From: Thermoanaerobaculia bacterium | GTDB lineage: Bacteria > Acidobacteriota > Thermoanaerobaculia > Multivoradales > Multivoraceae | Direction: 5' to 3' | NCBI GenBank assembly: GCA_022823665.1 | Contig: JAJEHN010000032.1 | Location: 1-64,000 of the forward strand | Length of the DNA: 64,000 nt | In this document: positions 51,426 to 60,605 of the stretch, in pieces | Numbering within the stretch: position 1 is the first letter of the stretch | Layout: every line of letters begins with the position of its first letter | The notes under the pieces: model-generated | What the model was told of the DNA's origin: nothing | What the model saw: the letters and a program-made list of their open reading frames with translations, nothing else | Databases searched by the model: none | Program-made: the position numbers and the translations under genes

Positions 51426-52765
51426 CGCTCCACCTCCATCACGTCGTCCAGCAGCCGGCGAACCGGCGCCAGGTCCTCCGGCCACAGGGACTCGAAGCCT
51501 GCGCTAGCGAACAGTTCTTCGTCGCCGGGATAGGTCGGCACCACGTACAGCGGAAAGCGCTCCAGGATCTCGCGGTCGGACCGCCGCCGCCGGGCCTGCA
51601 CCTGGCGCCGCCGTTCCGAGGCGCCGTCCAGGCCGCGGACGATCGCCGACAGTGCCCGCACCTGAGCCACGGTCTGGTCATCGACGACGGCCGGGGCCCC
51701 GGCGGGCACGCCGCCCAGACGGCGGGCGAGCCTTCTCAGGCGGGTCCGCAGGGCAACGACGTCGCGCGCCCGCTGCCAGAGACCGCGCGGTGCCACGCTC
51801 GGGTTGGTCCGCGGCGCCGCGTCCCGGTCGCCGGAGGCAGCCTCGCTCGCCTCCCCAGCCGTGCGGAAGGGATCGAGCGCCAGTACGTCGCCGTTCGGAT
51901 TGCAGCGGGCGAGCAGGTGCTGCGTACGGGCGAGCAGCGTCAACTGGACCGCCGGCATCAGTTGCGGCCAGAGCTCGGCGTCGTAGTTCTTGAAGGCGGT
52001 GAAGTAGGCGTTGCGCTCGAACAGCAGGCCCCGGTTGGCGTTGCCCAGCAGGTCGCTGGTCGCCTTGGAACGGTGGTGGACGACGGCCCGCGGCGCCGAC
52101 AGCACCCGTTCGCCACCCGACCAGAACCGCCACCCGAGATCGACGTCCTCGAGATACGCGAAGTAGCTCTCGTCGAAGCCCCCGGCCGCACGAAAAGCGT
52201 CGCGGCGCGCGATCATGTTGCCGCCGCAGGGAAAGAGCAGCTCGGCGCCTTCCGCCGGGATCTCCACCTCCTCCAGGAGGCGGCCGTAGTCGAGCTGGAA
52301 GGCGTGACCGTCGAAGGCCATGACGCCGCGTCCGAAGTCCAGGCGCTCCCCCTCCCAGTCGACGATGCAGCCGGACAGGGCGGCCACATCCGGAGGCGAC
52401 GCCCGCAACGCCGCGACGAGTTCGGCGAGCCAGTCCGGCCGCGGCCGCGTGTCGTTGTTGACCAGCACCAGCGCGTCGGCCGAACTGCCCTCCGCGAGAC
52501 GGTTGTTCGCGGCGGAGAAGCCGAGGTTGACCGGATGTTCGACCACTTCGACCTCCGGGTGTTCGGCGCCGACCCAGGCCGCCGTCCCGTCCGTCGACCC
52601 GTTGTCGAACAGTCGGATCCCTACCGCGGCGCCGGGATCGCGCTGCGCTGCGAGCGCCGGCAGCAGCGTCTCCAGGTGCCGGCGGCCGTTCCAGCTCACC
52701 ACCAGGATGTCGACGCTGTCTACGCGCAGGCCACGGCCGCCTTCGCCGGCACCCCGGTCGCTCAT
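51422..52765 (-). CDS. Glycosyltransferase family 2 with C-terminal extension
   Basis: 447 residues. The GT2 domain covers about the first 270: D-I-L-V-V-S-W-N-G, L-F-D-N-G-S-T-D-G-T, L-V-N-N-D-T-R-P and Y-F-A-Y-L-E-D-V-D-L-G-W-R, a pattern like rhamnosyl/galactofuranosyl transferases. The remaining 170 residues are Arg-rich and helical, of unknown role. Start by ATGA overlap with the next gene upstream. It probably decorates the same glycan as its neighbours. Confidence 0.89.
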   Translation of the reverse strand: MSDRGAGEGGRGLRVDSVDILVVSWNGRRHLETLLPALAAQRDPGAAVGIRLFDNGSTDGTAAWVGAEHPEVEVVEHPVNLGFSAANNRLAEGSSADALVLVNNDTRPRPDWLAELVAALRASPPDVAALSGCIVDWEGERLDFGRGVMAFDGHAFQLDYGRLLEEVEIPAEGAELLFPCGGNMIARRDAFRAAGGFDESYFAYLEDVDLGWRFWSGGERVLSAPRAVVHHRSKATSDLLGNANRGLLFERNAYFTAFKNYDAELWPQLMPAVQLTLLARTQHLLARCNPNGDVLALDPFRTAGEASEAASGDRDAAPRTNPSVAPRGLWQRARDVVALRTRLRRLARRLGGVPAGAPAVVDDQTVAQVRALSAIVRGLDGASERRRQVQARRRRSDREILERFPLYVVPTYPGDEELFASAGFESLWPEDLAPVRRLLDDVMEVER

Positions 52766-54039
52766 GGTCCGCCTGCCGGGAGCGAGCCCGCCAACCGGCG
52801 CCGCAGCCAGCGCCGCAGGCGGAATCCCGGTTCGTCGGCCGGCGCCGCCGTCTCCGGCCGGAACGCAAACCCGGCCTTGGTCGGATCGACGCGCGGCGAC
52901 GAAAGGAAGGCTGTCAGCGGGGCCAGCGTGCGCTCCCAGGAGTAGTCGACGAGCGTCCGCTCCCGGCCGCGGCGCGCCCGCTCTTCCACCTTGCCGCCGC
53001 CCGCCACCAGCTCGGCGAGGCCGGCGCGGAGCCCCTCGACGTCGCCGCAGGGAACAACGAGCCCCGCGTCCCACTCCCGGAGCAGCCGCGGCACGGTTCC
53101 ACCCTCGGTCGTGAGGACCGGACAGCCGACGGCGAGCGCGTCGAGGAACCGGGTGCGCAGCGACAGGTCCGTCTCCAGCCCGGGCCGGTGGCAGGCGGCC
53201 AGCGCGTCGACGTCCCGCAGCAGGTCGTAGCGCCGCTCGAATGGCACCCAGTCGAGGAAGCCGAGGCGATGCGGATCTTCCCTCCGGCTGCGTGCCTCCA
53301 CCTCCGCCAGCAGACGCTGAGGCGCCTGAGCACCGGGTGGCTGCCGCACGAAGAGAAGCCTCGCGTTCGGGTCGGGCAGGCCGGCGAACGCCTCGAGCAG
53401 GGGCTCCGGGTCGTACCAGTCGTACAGCCCGCCGAACAGCACACGGCGCTCGCCGTCCGCCCGCGGCGCCAACAGCGGCCGGTGTTCGGGCAGCGGATCC
53501 GGCACGCCCAGCGGCGCCTCGGCAATCAGGCCGGAAAGCTCCGGATCGTCCCGGTAGCGATGCGGGTTGACCCGTCCGAGAGCGGTCAGAAAGCCGAGAT
53601 AGTAGGCGCGCTGCTCCGGCGAGGAACAGAGGAAGAAGTCGCCGCGGGACAGTTGGTGGATCCAGCTCCGGTGATCGTTGCGGTATGGATCGAGGCCCAG
53701 GGTCTCGAGATGGGTCAGGTTCTCGACGAGGAAGGGATCGTAGAGATCGATCACAGTGGGCAGATCGGGCAACTCGTGGAGCACGTCGTTCGCCAACTGT
53801 CCCTGGGCGACGGCCGCGTCGCAGTCCCTCAACAACTCCGGCAGCGGTGCGGAGTCGAACCGACGCACCTCCACGGAACCGGCCGGCACGTCCGGGGGCT
53901 CGCCCGTGCGCCAGGGCGAAACCAGGGAGACCTCGAAGCCGAAGTCCGGCAACCGCCGCGCCATCTCCAGATAGCGGATGCCGATGCCGGCCGCGCGCTC
54001 CCCGAGCGCCTCGCTGCAGACCAGACCGACCCGGGTCAC
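52762..54039 (-). CDS. Glycosyltransferase family 4-like (GT-B)
   Basis: 425 residues. The GT-B pattern shows an N-terminal G-I-G-I-R-Y-L-E-M-A-R, then L-F-G-G-L-Y-D-W-Y-D, and the C-terminal donor-site region F-L-D-A-L-A-V-G-C-P-V-L-T-T-E-G-G. Two active-site-like acidic pairs (D-L-Y-D-P, D-W-Y-D-P) stand out. The usual G-x-E of GT4 is only partly met (T-T-E-G-G). GTG start. Middle gene of the glycan operon. Confidence 0.8.
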   Translation of the reverse strand: MTRVGLVCSEALGERAAGIGIRYLEMARRLPDFGFEVSLVSPWRTGEPPDVPAGSVEVRRFDSAPLPELLRDCDAAVAQGQLANDVLHELPDLPTVIDLYDPFLVENLTHLETLGLDPYRNDHRSWIHQLSRGDFFLCSSPEQRAYYLGFLTALGRVNPHRYRDDPELSGLIAEAPLGVPDPLPEHRPLLAPRADGERRVLFGGLYDWYDPEPLLEAFAGLPDPNARLLFVRQPPGAQAPQRLLAEVEARSRREDPHRLGFLDWVPFERRYDLLRDVDALAACHRPGLETDLSLRTRFLDALAVGCPVLTTEGGTVPRLLREWDAGLVVPCGDVEGLRAGLAELVAGGGKVEERARRGRERTLVDYSWERTLAPLTAFLSSPRVDPTKAGFAFRPETAAPADEPGFRLRRWLRRRLAGSLPAGGP

Positions 54040-54061
54040 CGGCGTTCTCCCGCGGTCGCCC

Positions 54062-55915
54062 TCACCCGGAACCGCGCAGGGATTGCAGGGTTTCGTGCAG
54101 CCGCCAGGCCCGAGTGGCCTTCATCTTCTCGATCTCGGCCATGAGGTCGCGTTCACGGTCGTGAAGACGGTCGACCTCCGCCCCGCGGGTCCGGTTCGAG
54201 GCCTGGACGAGTTCGAGCTCCCCTTGCGTCTCGCGCAGCATCGCCCGCGTTTCGCGCAGTGTCGCCCGCGTTTCCCGCAGCATCGCGCGCGCCGCCTCGG
54301 CCGCCAGCACCGCTTCGCGCCGCATCCGGATCACGGCGCCCGCCAACACGTCCGGCTCGAGTTCATCCGCATACTTGGCCATGACCCGGGCCTTCAACGC
54401 CTCGAAGTCCTGTCGTTCGGCGGCCGCTCCGCCCAGGGCGTGCCCTCCGGACGACCTGCCCTCGCTCCCACCCAGGAAGTGCCGATACTCACACGTCGTC
54501 CGCGACAGGTGGACGAAGGTCGACCACCGCGACAGCCGGATCAACAGGTCCCAGTCCTCGAACGCCGGCAGCCCGAGATCGAACGAACCGGCCCGCTCCA
54601 GGGCCTCCCTGGTCATCAGTACCGTGTGAAAGGGAATGTAGTTGTCGAGGAGGAGGATCCCCCGATCGAAGTCCCGGCTGTACGGCAGGCCCCGGCTCGA
54701 CTCTCTCCAGCCGTCAGCGCTCGGCTCGTAGCTGACCACGGCGGCGTCGCTGTAGGCGACGTCGACATCGCCTCGAAGCATGGCGGTCAGGCTCTCCAGG
54801 TGTTCCGGCGCCAACAGGTCGTCGTCGTCCAGAAACCCGATGCAGTCGCCGGTTGCCGCCTCGACGCCGGACTGCGCCGCCGCGGCGCGCCCTCGGTTGC
54901 TCTCGTGGTCGACCAGACGCAGCGCGAAGGGAAAGTCCTCCGACACCTCGGGCGGGCGGCCCCCGTCGTTCACCAGCACCGCCTCGACGTTCCGGTAGGT
55001 GCTCCGCGCCAGGCTCTCCAGGGCCTCGGCCAGCCGGCGCGGCCGGTTGAACGTTCGCACCACGATCGAGACGCGGCGGGGCGAATCCACCTCGACCAGC
55101 GCCGGCGCTCCGCCCAGATGGGCTATCAGTTGGGCCGGACTCCGGGTCGTGAAGTCGCTGGCCTTCAACTGGCAGTAGCCCTCGACGAACCGGCAGTCCC
55201 GCGGCAGGCTGTGCGCTCGGAAGCGCCGCAGGCCAAGGCACGATTCGAGGTAGTCGTGCCGCTCCTGCTGGCTCCGATAGTGGGACATCGCCGCGGAAAT
55301 CCCGTCGACCTCGGCCGAGACGTCCACCAGGAGATCCGGGTAGAAGGGGTGGTTGACCTCGTAACAGAGGATCTGGATCGACAGGCTCTCGAGCGAGGAG
55401 TCGTCCGGCAACGCCGCCAAAGAACTCCCATCCGCCCCCTGAATGCGGTGGGCGATCATCGCCTCGTGGAGGGCTCGGAACGTGGCCTGGTGATCCGTCG
55501 TCACTTCGAGCGGCGAAGGGACGAGGACCAGATCCGGCTGGATGTCGTCGAGCAAAGCTCCGATCTGCCCGGTCAGTTCGCCCATCGAAGAGACCAGGCC
55601 ACCGTCCGGAAGGCTCTCCCGATGGCCGACGTGCTCGACGCGGGCAATGCCGAGATCCGCGGCGGCCGCCTCCGATTCGACCCGCCGCAACGCCGAGTAC
55701 TGCTCTCCGCTCAGTCCTTCCGGCGGTCCTTCGGCGCCTCCCGATCCGTCGCTCAGGAAGGCGCACACGATTTCCGCATCGCTGGCGGCGAGCTGCAACA
55801 GCAGCCCGCCGCAGCCGAGCACCTCGTCGTCGTAGTGGGGCGCCAGGACGAGAACCCGCCGGGCGACCACCGAGCCCGGCACGGTCGGCGGCTGCGGCCG
55901 CTCGCGTCTCGTCAT
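54062..55915 (-). CDS. PIG-L deacetylase fused to family-2 glycosyltransferase with coiled-coil tail
   Basis: 617 residues in three parts. Residues 20-250 are a PIG-L/LmbE-type zinc deacetylase, with metal motif P-H-Y-D-D-E (27-31) and T-D-H-Q-A-T-F-R-A-L-H. Residues about 285-500 are a GT2 domain: V-V-R-T-F-N-R, V-L-V-N-D-G, F-L-D-D-D-D and F-E-D-W-D-L-L. The end is a charged coiled coil containing three 7-residue L-R-E-T repeats. The fusion could deacetylate a GlcNAc-like residue and extend the product. It opens the glycan operon and is divergent from argS by 69 bp, where TTATAGG (55967-55973) may be an argS -10. Confidence 0.87.
   Translation of the reverse strand: MTRRERPQPPTVPGSVVARRVLVLAPHYDDEVLGCGGLLLQLAASDAEIVCAFLSDGSGGAEGPPEGLSGEQYSALRRVESEAAAADLGIARVEHVGHRESLPDGGLVSSMGELTGQIGALLDDIQPDLVLVPSPLEVTTDHQATFRALHEAMIAHRIQGADGSSLAALPDDSSLESLSIQILCYEVNHPFYPDLLVDVSAEVDGISAAMSHYRSQQERHDYLESCLGLRRFRAHSLPRDCRFVEGYCQLKASDFTTRSPAQLIAHLGGAPALVEVDSPRRVSIVVRTFNRPRRLAEALESLARSTYRNVEAVLVNDGGRPPEVSEDFPFALRLVDHESNRGRAAAAQSGVEAATGDCIGFLDDDDLLAPEHLESLTAMLRGDVDVAYSDAAVVSYEPSADGWRESSRGLPYSRDFDRGILLLDNYIPFHTVLMTREALERAGSFDLGLPAFEDWDLLIRLSRWSTFVHLSRTTCEYRHFLGGSEGRSSGGHALGGAAAERQDFEALKARVMAKYADELEPDVLAGAVIRMRREAVLAAEAARAMLRETRATLRETRAMLRETQGELELVQASNRTRGAEVDRLHDRERDLMAEIEKMKATRAWRLHETLQSLRGSG
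54225..54287 (-). repeat. Three 21-bp tandem repeats within the deacetylase/transferase gene
   Basis: Three consecutive 21-bp units (54225-54245, 54246-54266, 54267-54287), each a few bases apart in sequence, encode M/T-L-R-E-T-R/Q-A/G heptads. The period equals two turns of a coiled coil, so repeat number could change tail length without a frameshift. Confidence 0.85.
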
Positions 55916-55984
55916 GGCGCCGATCCTCGCACGTCCGTATTCTGGCGCAAGCCGTCCCACGGGCTCTTATAGGCTGCGCGCCCG

Positions 55985-57946
55985 ATGCTGCAGCGCAAAC
56001 GACCCCTCGTCGCCGGCGTGCTGCGACGCGTCCTCTCCGACGTCTTCGGGATCGACCACGATCCGGTGGTCGAAGTACCGCCGCAGCGTCGCCTGGGCGA
56101 CCTCGCGAGTCCCTGCGCCCTGCACCTCGCGCGCGAGCTGCGCCAGGCGCCGCGGGCGATCGCGGAGCGCCTCGTCGAGTGCCTCGAGTTGCCGGAGGGT
56201 TTCGAGCGGGTGACGGTCGAAGGCCCGGGCTACGTGAACTTCCACTTCGCCAGGAGTCGGTTCGCGGCCGTGATGATCGACGCGGCTCCGGTGGTGGAGT
56301 CCGGGGCCTCCGACGCGCCGGCCAAGGTAATCGTCGAGCACACCAACATCAATCCCAACAAGGCCGCGCACATCGGCCACCTGCGGAACGCCGTCCTGGG
56401 CGATGTGCTGGCGCGGGCGCTCCGCGGTCTCGGCCACAAGACCGAAGTCCAGAACTACATCGACGACACCGGGGTCCAGGTGGCAGACGTGGTGGTCGGT
56501 TTCCTCGATCTCCGCGATTGCTCCGTCGCCGACATCGAGGCCCTGCCCGAGCCCTTCGACTACGTCTGCTGGGACCTCTACAGCGAGGTCGGCCGCTGGT
56601 ACGAGGGCGACCCGCAGCGGCTCGAACTCCGCCGACGCACTCTCCACGCACTGGAGGCGGGAGAGGGCCGCCGGGCGGAGGCGGGCCGGCTGATCGCCCG
56701 GCGGATCGTCGCGCGGCATCTCGCCACGATGGCGCGCATCGGCGTCGACTACGACCTCCTTACCCACGAGAGCGAGATCCTCCGTCTCGATTTCTTCGTC
56801 GCGGCCTTCGAACAGTTGAAGGAGACCGGCGCCGTCCGTTTCGAAGAGAGCGGCAAGAACGCCGGCTGCTGGGTCATGCCGCTGGCCGACAGCGAGGAGT
56901 TCCAGGGCCTTGAGGATCCCGACAAGGTGATCGTCCGCTCCGACGGCACGGTGACCTACGTCGGCAAGGACATCGCCTACCAGCTCTGGAAGTTCGGCCT
57001 GCTGGGCCGCGACTTCGAGTACGCCCCCTTCCGGGATGGACCCCGCCGCGGCAGTCCTCTCTGGAAGACCGGGCCGGCGGAACCGGATGCCGGCGACGGC
57101 GGCGCGGAGCGGAGGCCCGACTTCGGAAGGGGCGCCCGCGTGATCAACGTGATCGACGCGCGCCAGGCCTACTTGCAGCGCATCGTCCGCGCCGGCCTGG
57201 AAGCGCTCGGACACGACGGCGAGGCCCGGGACAGCATCCACTTCGCCTACGAGATGGTCTCCCTGTCGGCGAAGACCGCCGAGCGCCTCGGATTCTCCGG
57301 CGACTCGCAGCTCGAGATGTCCGGCCGGAAGGGCATCGGCGTCAAGGCGGACGACCTGCTCGATCAGCTCGAAGCAAAGAGCAGGGGCGAGATCCTGGAG
57401 CGGCGCGCCGCCGACGGTGACGGGGAAGCCGGCGAAGAGGTCGACCTCCTGGCGCGCCAGATCGCCGTCGCCGCGCTGCGCTTCTTCATGGCCCGCGCCA
57501 CGACCACCCGGGTGATCGCCTTCGACATCGACGACGCCACCTCGTTCGAGGGCGAGTCAGGCCCCTATCTCCAGTACTCCATCGTGCGCGCCAGGAACAT
57601 CCGCCGACGCCTGCGCGAAGAAGGGCTGGCGCAGGAGGTCCCCGGGAGCCGCGTCGCGACGCTGCCCGCCGGGGTCTGGTCCGACGACCTCTGGGACCTC
57701 GTTCTGTGCGCATCGCAGTGCCAGGAAGTCGTCGAACGGGCGGCGGCGACGCTCGAGCTCTCCCTCATCGCCCGGCACGCCGTCGACCTGGCGCAGAAGT
57801 TCCACGCGATCTACCACCGTCATCCCATCCTGCACGAACAGGACGCGGACCTCCGGGACGCGCGCCTCGCGGTAACCCAGGTCTTCGAGCGGTCGCTCGA
57901 AGCGCTCGCGGAGATTCTGGGCGTGCCACTGCCCGAGCGGATGTAG
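55985..57946 (+). CDS. argS: Arginyl-tRNA synthetase
   Basis: 653 residues. The N-terminal Add1-like tRNA-recognition region precedes the HIGH motif in H-I-G-H-L-R-N-A and the catalytic core with Y-I-D-D-T-G-V-Q. The usual KMSKS position reads M-S-G-R-K-G, as in many ArgRS. The C-terminal anticodon-binding helices include F-H-A-I-Y-H and V-T-Q-V-F-E-R-S-L. Charging tRNA-Arg with arginine links it functionally to the argCJBDHR operon in the window. Its 3' end faces the ftsZ 3' end, where the duplicated tail lies. Confidence 0.96.
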   Translation: MLQRKRPLVAGVLRRVLSDVFGIDHDPVVEVPPQRRLGDLASPCALHLARELRQAPRAIAERLVECLELPEGFERVTVEGPGYVNFHFARSRFAAVMIDAAPVVESGASDAPAKVIVEHTNINPNKAAHIGHLRNAVLGDVLARALRGLGHKTEVQNYIDDTGVQVADVVVGFLDLRDCSVADIEALPEPFDYVCWDLYSEVGRWYEGDPQRLELRRRTLHALEAGEGRRAEAGRLIARRIVARHLATMARIGVDYDLLTHESEILRLDFFVAAFEQLKETGAVRFEESGKNAGCWVMPLADSEEFQGLEDPDKVIVRSDGTVTYVGKDIAYQLWKFGLLGRDFEYAPFRDGPRRGSPLWKTGPAEPDAGDGGAERRPDFGRGARVINVIDARQAYLQRIVRAGLEALGHDGEARDSIHFAYEMVSLSAKTAERLGFSGDSQLEMSGRKGIGVKADDLLDQLEAKSRGEILERRAADGDGEAGEEVDLLARQIAVAALRFFMARATTTRVIAFDIDDATSFEGESGPYLQYSIVRARNIRRRLREEGLAQEVPGSRVATLPAGVWSDDLWDLVLCASQCQEVVERAAATLELSLIARHAVDLAQKFHAIYHRHPILHEQDADLRDARLAVTQVFERSLEALAEILGVPLPERM

Positions 57947-57950
57947 AGGC

Positions 57951-58032
57951 TCAGTCCATCTGCTTGCGCAGAACCGTCGGGATGTCGTAGTCGTCGACAT
58001 TCGCTCCGGAGTATCGTGGGACGTAGCCGCCC
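57951..58032 (-). repeat. Partial duplicate of the ftsZ 3' end
   Basis: Bases 57951-58002 match 58042-58093 (the true ftsZ end) with a single mismatch (57972 versus 58063), so they encode a second [15 protein letters not shown] and stop. A further shared 11-bp block (58022-58032 and 58107-58117) encodes the G-G-Y of the linker. Between these blocks this copy is 6 bp longer and differs in sequence, yet keeps its own frame. The copy sits 91 bp downstream of the real tail, one frame off from ftsZ, so it is not translated as part of FtsZ without a frameshift. Confidence 0.9.
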
Positions 58033-58041
58033 TGGCGGCTC

Positions 58042-59295
58042 TCAGTCCATCTGCTTGCGCAGGACCGTCGGGATGTCGTAGTCGTCGACATTCCTCCAGT
58101 TCGGTCCGTAGCCGCCCGGATCGATCTTGTGGTGCTCGGCCAGGACGCGATCCCGGAACTCGGCCTTGCCGCCTTCCTCCTTGCCGGCCTCCCCGCCCAC
58201 GGGAACGGCCTCGGCCAACTTCGGATCGGCCGGCGCGGGCGCTCCGGCCTCGGCGGCAGTGACGTCGGGGCTCTCGCCTGGCTGCGGGTCCTCGGAGAAT
58301 CCGGTGGCGATCACCGTCACCTTCACCTCTTCGTCCATCGTCGCGTCGACCACGAGACCCGAGATGATCGTCGCGTCCGGATCGACCGCGTCGGAGATCG
58401 TGCTGGCCGCTTCCGCCACCTCGTGGAGGGTCAGCGAATCGCCGCCGGTGATGTTGATCAGGCAACCCTTGGCGCCCTGGATCGAGTCGTCCTCGAGCAG
58501 GGGCGACGACACGGCCCTCTGCGCCGCTTCGAGAGCCCGGCTCTCGCCCGACGCCACGCCCGTACCCATCACGGCGATGCCCTGGCCGCACATGATCGCC
58601 CGCACGTCGGCGAAGTCCGCGTTCACCTCGCCCGGCATCGTGATCAGGTCGCTGATGCCCTGAACCGACTGCCGCAGGACGTCGTCCGCGGTCACGAAGG
58701 CGTCGGCAAGAGACGTGCCGCGGTCCACGAAGCTCAACAGCCGCTCGTTCGGGATCGCGATGACGGTGTCGACCGCCTTGTGCAGTTCCTCGAGCCCGCG
58801 TTCCGCCAGCAGCATCCGCCGCCGGCCCTCGAACGCGAAGGGCTTCGTGACCACGGCAACCGTCAGGGCGCCGACTTCGGCCGAGAGGGAGCCGATGATG
58901 GGCGCGGCGCCCGTGCCCGTGCCCCCGCCAAGGCCTGCCGCCAGGAAGACCATGTCGGCCCCGTTCAGCATGTCCAGGAGCTTGTCCGTGTCCTCGAGCG
59001 CCGAGTTGCGACCGACCTCCGGGTCGGCGCCGGCGCCCAGGCCGCGGGTGATCTTTCGCCCGAGCTGCAGCTTCGTCGGCGCTTCGCAGCGGCGCAAAGC
59101 CTGCAGGTCGGTGTTGGCGGCAATGAACTCGATGCCGCCCAGATTGGCGGCGATCATCCGGTTGACGGCGTTTCCTCCGGCGCCGCCTACCCCGACGACC
59201 ACGATCTTCGCTGGTCCGAAGCTCTCCTCGGACGAAACCTCGTCGTCGTTCGTCGGCTTGACCTCGGTCGGCTGCTGCTCTTCCATCAGAATCAT
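58042..59295 (-). CDS. ftsZ: Cell division protein FtsZ
   Basis: 417 residues. The tubulin signature [11 protein letters not shown]7-loop N-A-D-F-A-D and a long Pro/Glu/Ala linker lead to the conserved C-terminal peptide [11 protein letters not shown], which binds FtsA and other partners. It forms the division ring under GTP. The ATG at 59295 is chosen since GGAGGG lies 5 nt upstream; the frame also opens at TTG 59343 and other in-frame ATGs, but without such a site. It follows ftsA by 40 bp. Confidence 0.96.
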   Translation of the reverse strand: MILMEEQQPTEVKPTNDDEVSSEESFGPAKIVVVGVGGAGGNAVNRMIAANLGGIEFIAANTDLQALRRCEAPTKLQLGRKITRGLGAGADPEVGRNSALEDTDKLLDMLNGADMVFLAAGLGGGTGTGAAPIIGSLSAEVGALTVAVVTKPFAFEGRRRMLLAERGLEELHKAVDTVIAIPNERLLSFVDRGTSLADAFVTADDVLRQSVQGISDLITMPGEVNADFADVRAIMCGQGIAVMGTGVASGESRALEAAQRAVSSPLLEDDSIQGAKGCLINITGGDSLTLHEVAEAASTISDAVDPDATIISGLVVDATMDEEVKVTVIATGFSEDPQPGESPDVTAAEAGAPAPADPKLAEAVPVGGEAGKEEGGKAEFRDRVLAEHHKIDPGGYGPNWRNVDDYDIPTVLRKQMD

Positions 59296-59335
59296 GGTTC
59301 CCTCCATTTCAAACCCTTGGTTCATCAAACTCGAA

Positions 59336-60586
59336 TCAGACAAGACCGCTGAACATCTGGCGCAGATGGCCCATCACCGAGCGCACGCCGCCCAGAGAGC
59401 GGCGGCGCGCGATGGGCAGACGAGCCTCCTCGGAGGCGACCGCATAGCGAAGAAGGCCCGCGGCCGTAGCCCAGGTCGGGTCGGTGAGACCTTCGATCTC
59501 GCTGACCAGACCGAGCGGCACTCCGTAACGAACGTCGCAGGAGAAGACCTGCTGGGCCAGTTCGGGCAGGCCAAGCAGCTTCGAACCGCCCCCGCTCAGG
59601 ACGAGTCCTCCGCGAAGCCGGTCGGCGCAGCCGGCTTTCTCCAGTTCGGCCTGAATCATGTGGAACATCTCCTCGGCGCGCGCCTGCAGGATCTCGGCGA
59701 GGTCCCTGCGCGCGATCGTCTTGCTGCTGCCACCCGCGACGTTCGGCACCACCAGGCCGTCGTCGCCGTCGACCAGGCCGACCAGGCAGCAGCCGTCCCG
59801 CAGCTTGAGCGTCTCGGCGCCGGCGAACGACGTCCGCAGCACGGAAGCCAGGTCGGCCGTGAAGTGACTGGCGCCGAACGGAAGGACCCCGCTGTGCTGC
59901 ACTTCGGCGTGCTGGAAGAAGGCGAAGCCGCAGGTTCCTGACCCGATGTCCAGCAACAGGACGCCCAGTTGGCGCTCGTCGGGAAGAAGGACCGCTTCCG
60001 CGGTGGCGAGCGGTTCGAAGACGATCTCCCGGGCCTCCACGCCGGCGCGGTTCAGGCATCGGACCAGCGTCCTGGTTCGTGGAGCGTGGCACATGACCAG
60101 GTGAACCTTGGCTTCCAGCCGGCTGCCCAGCATCCCGTGCGGATCCGCGATGCCGCCGTGGTCGTCGACCGTGAACTCCTGCGGAATCGCGTGCAGAATC
60201 TCCCGGTCGGGCGGTACCGGCACTCCCCGAGCAGCGTTGAGAACCAGGTCGATATCCGCACGGGCGATCCCCCGGTCGCCGCAGTCGACGTGGGCGGTCC
60301 CGTGGCTGTTCGCCGACCGCAGATCGGAGCCGCCGATGCCGACGAAGGCGCGGGAAATCTCGACGCCCGCCATGGTCTCCGCCTCCTCGGTGGCGCGCTT
60401 GAGCGCGCTCACCGTCGCGTCGAGATGCACGACATGACCCCTCAGCGTCCCGCGGTTGGGCACCCGCCCGACGCCGACGATCTCGAGAGCCGGTTCTCCG
60501 TCGACCTCGGCGCGCTCGGCGATCAACACGGCGACCTTCGCCGACCCCACGTCGATGGCGACCACATGCGTATCCGTCTTCGGCAT
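59336..60586 (-). CDS. ftsA: Cell division protein FtsA
   Basis: 416 residues of the actin-like ATPase family: [11 protein letters not shown] at the first phosphate loop, [11 protein letters not shown] at the second, and L-S-G-G-G-S-K-L near the end. The C-terminal [14 protein letters not shown] is an amphipathic membrane-targeting helix. It tethers FtsZ to the inner membrane and recruits late division proteins. Confidence 0.96.
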   Translation of the reverse strand: MPKTDTHVVAIDVGSAKVAVLIAERAEVDGEPALEIVGVGRVPNRGTLRGHVVHLDATVSALKRATEEAETMAGVEISRAFVGIGGSDLRSANSHGTAHVDCGDRGIARADIDLVLNAARGVPVPPDREILHAIPQEFTVDDHGGIADPHGMLGSRLEAKVHLVMCHAPRTRTLVRCLNRAGVEAREIVFEPLATAEAVLLPDERQLGVLLLDIGSGTCGFAFFQHAEVQHSGVLPFGASHFTADLASVLRTSFAGAETLKLRDGCCLVGLVDGDDGLVVPNVAGGSSKTIARRDLAEILQARAEEMFHMIQAELEKAGCADRLRGGLVLSGGGSKLLGLPELAQQVFSCDVRYGVPLGLVSEIEGLTDPTWATAAGLLRYAVASEEARLPIARRRSLGGVRSVMGHLRQMFSGLV

Positions 60587-60605
60587 CCTCTTGCGTCCTC
60601 CCTGG

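Noticed and set aside
57951-58041. The duplicate ftsZ tail as a separate small gene
   Set aside because: It has no start codon with a ribosome site in its own frame, and the region is better explained as a partial duplication.
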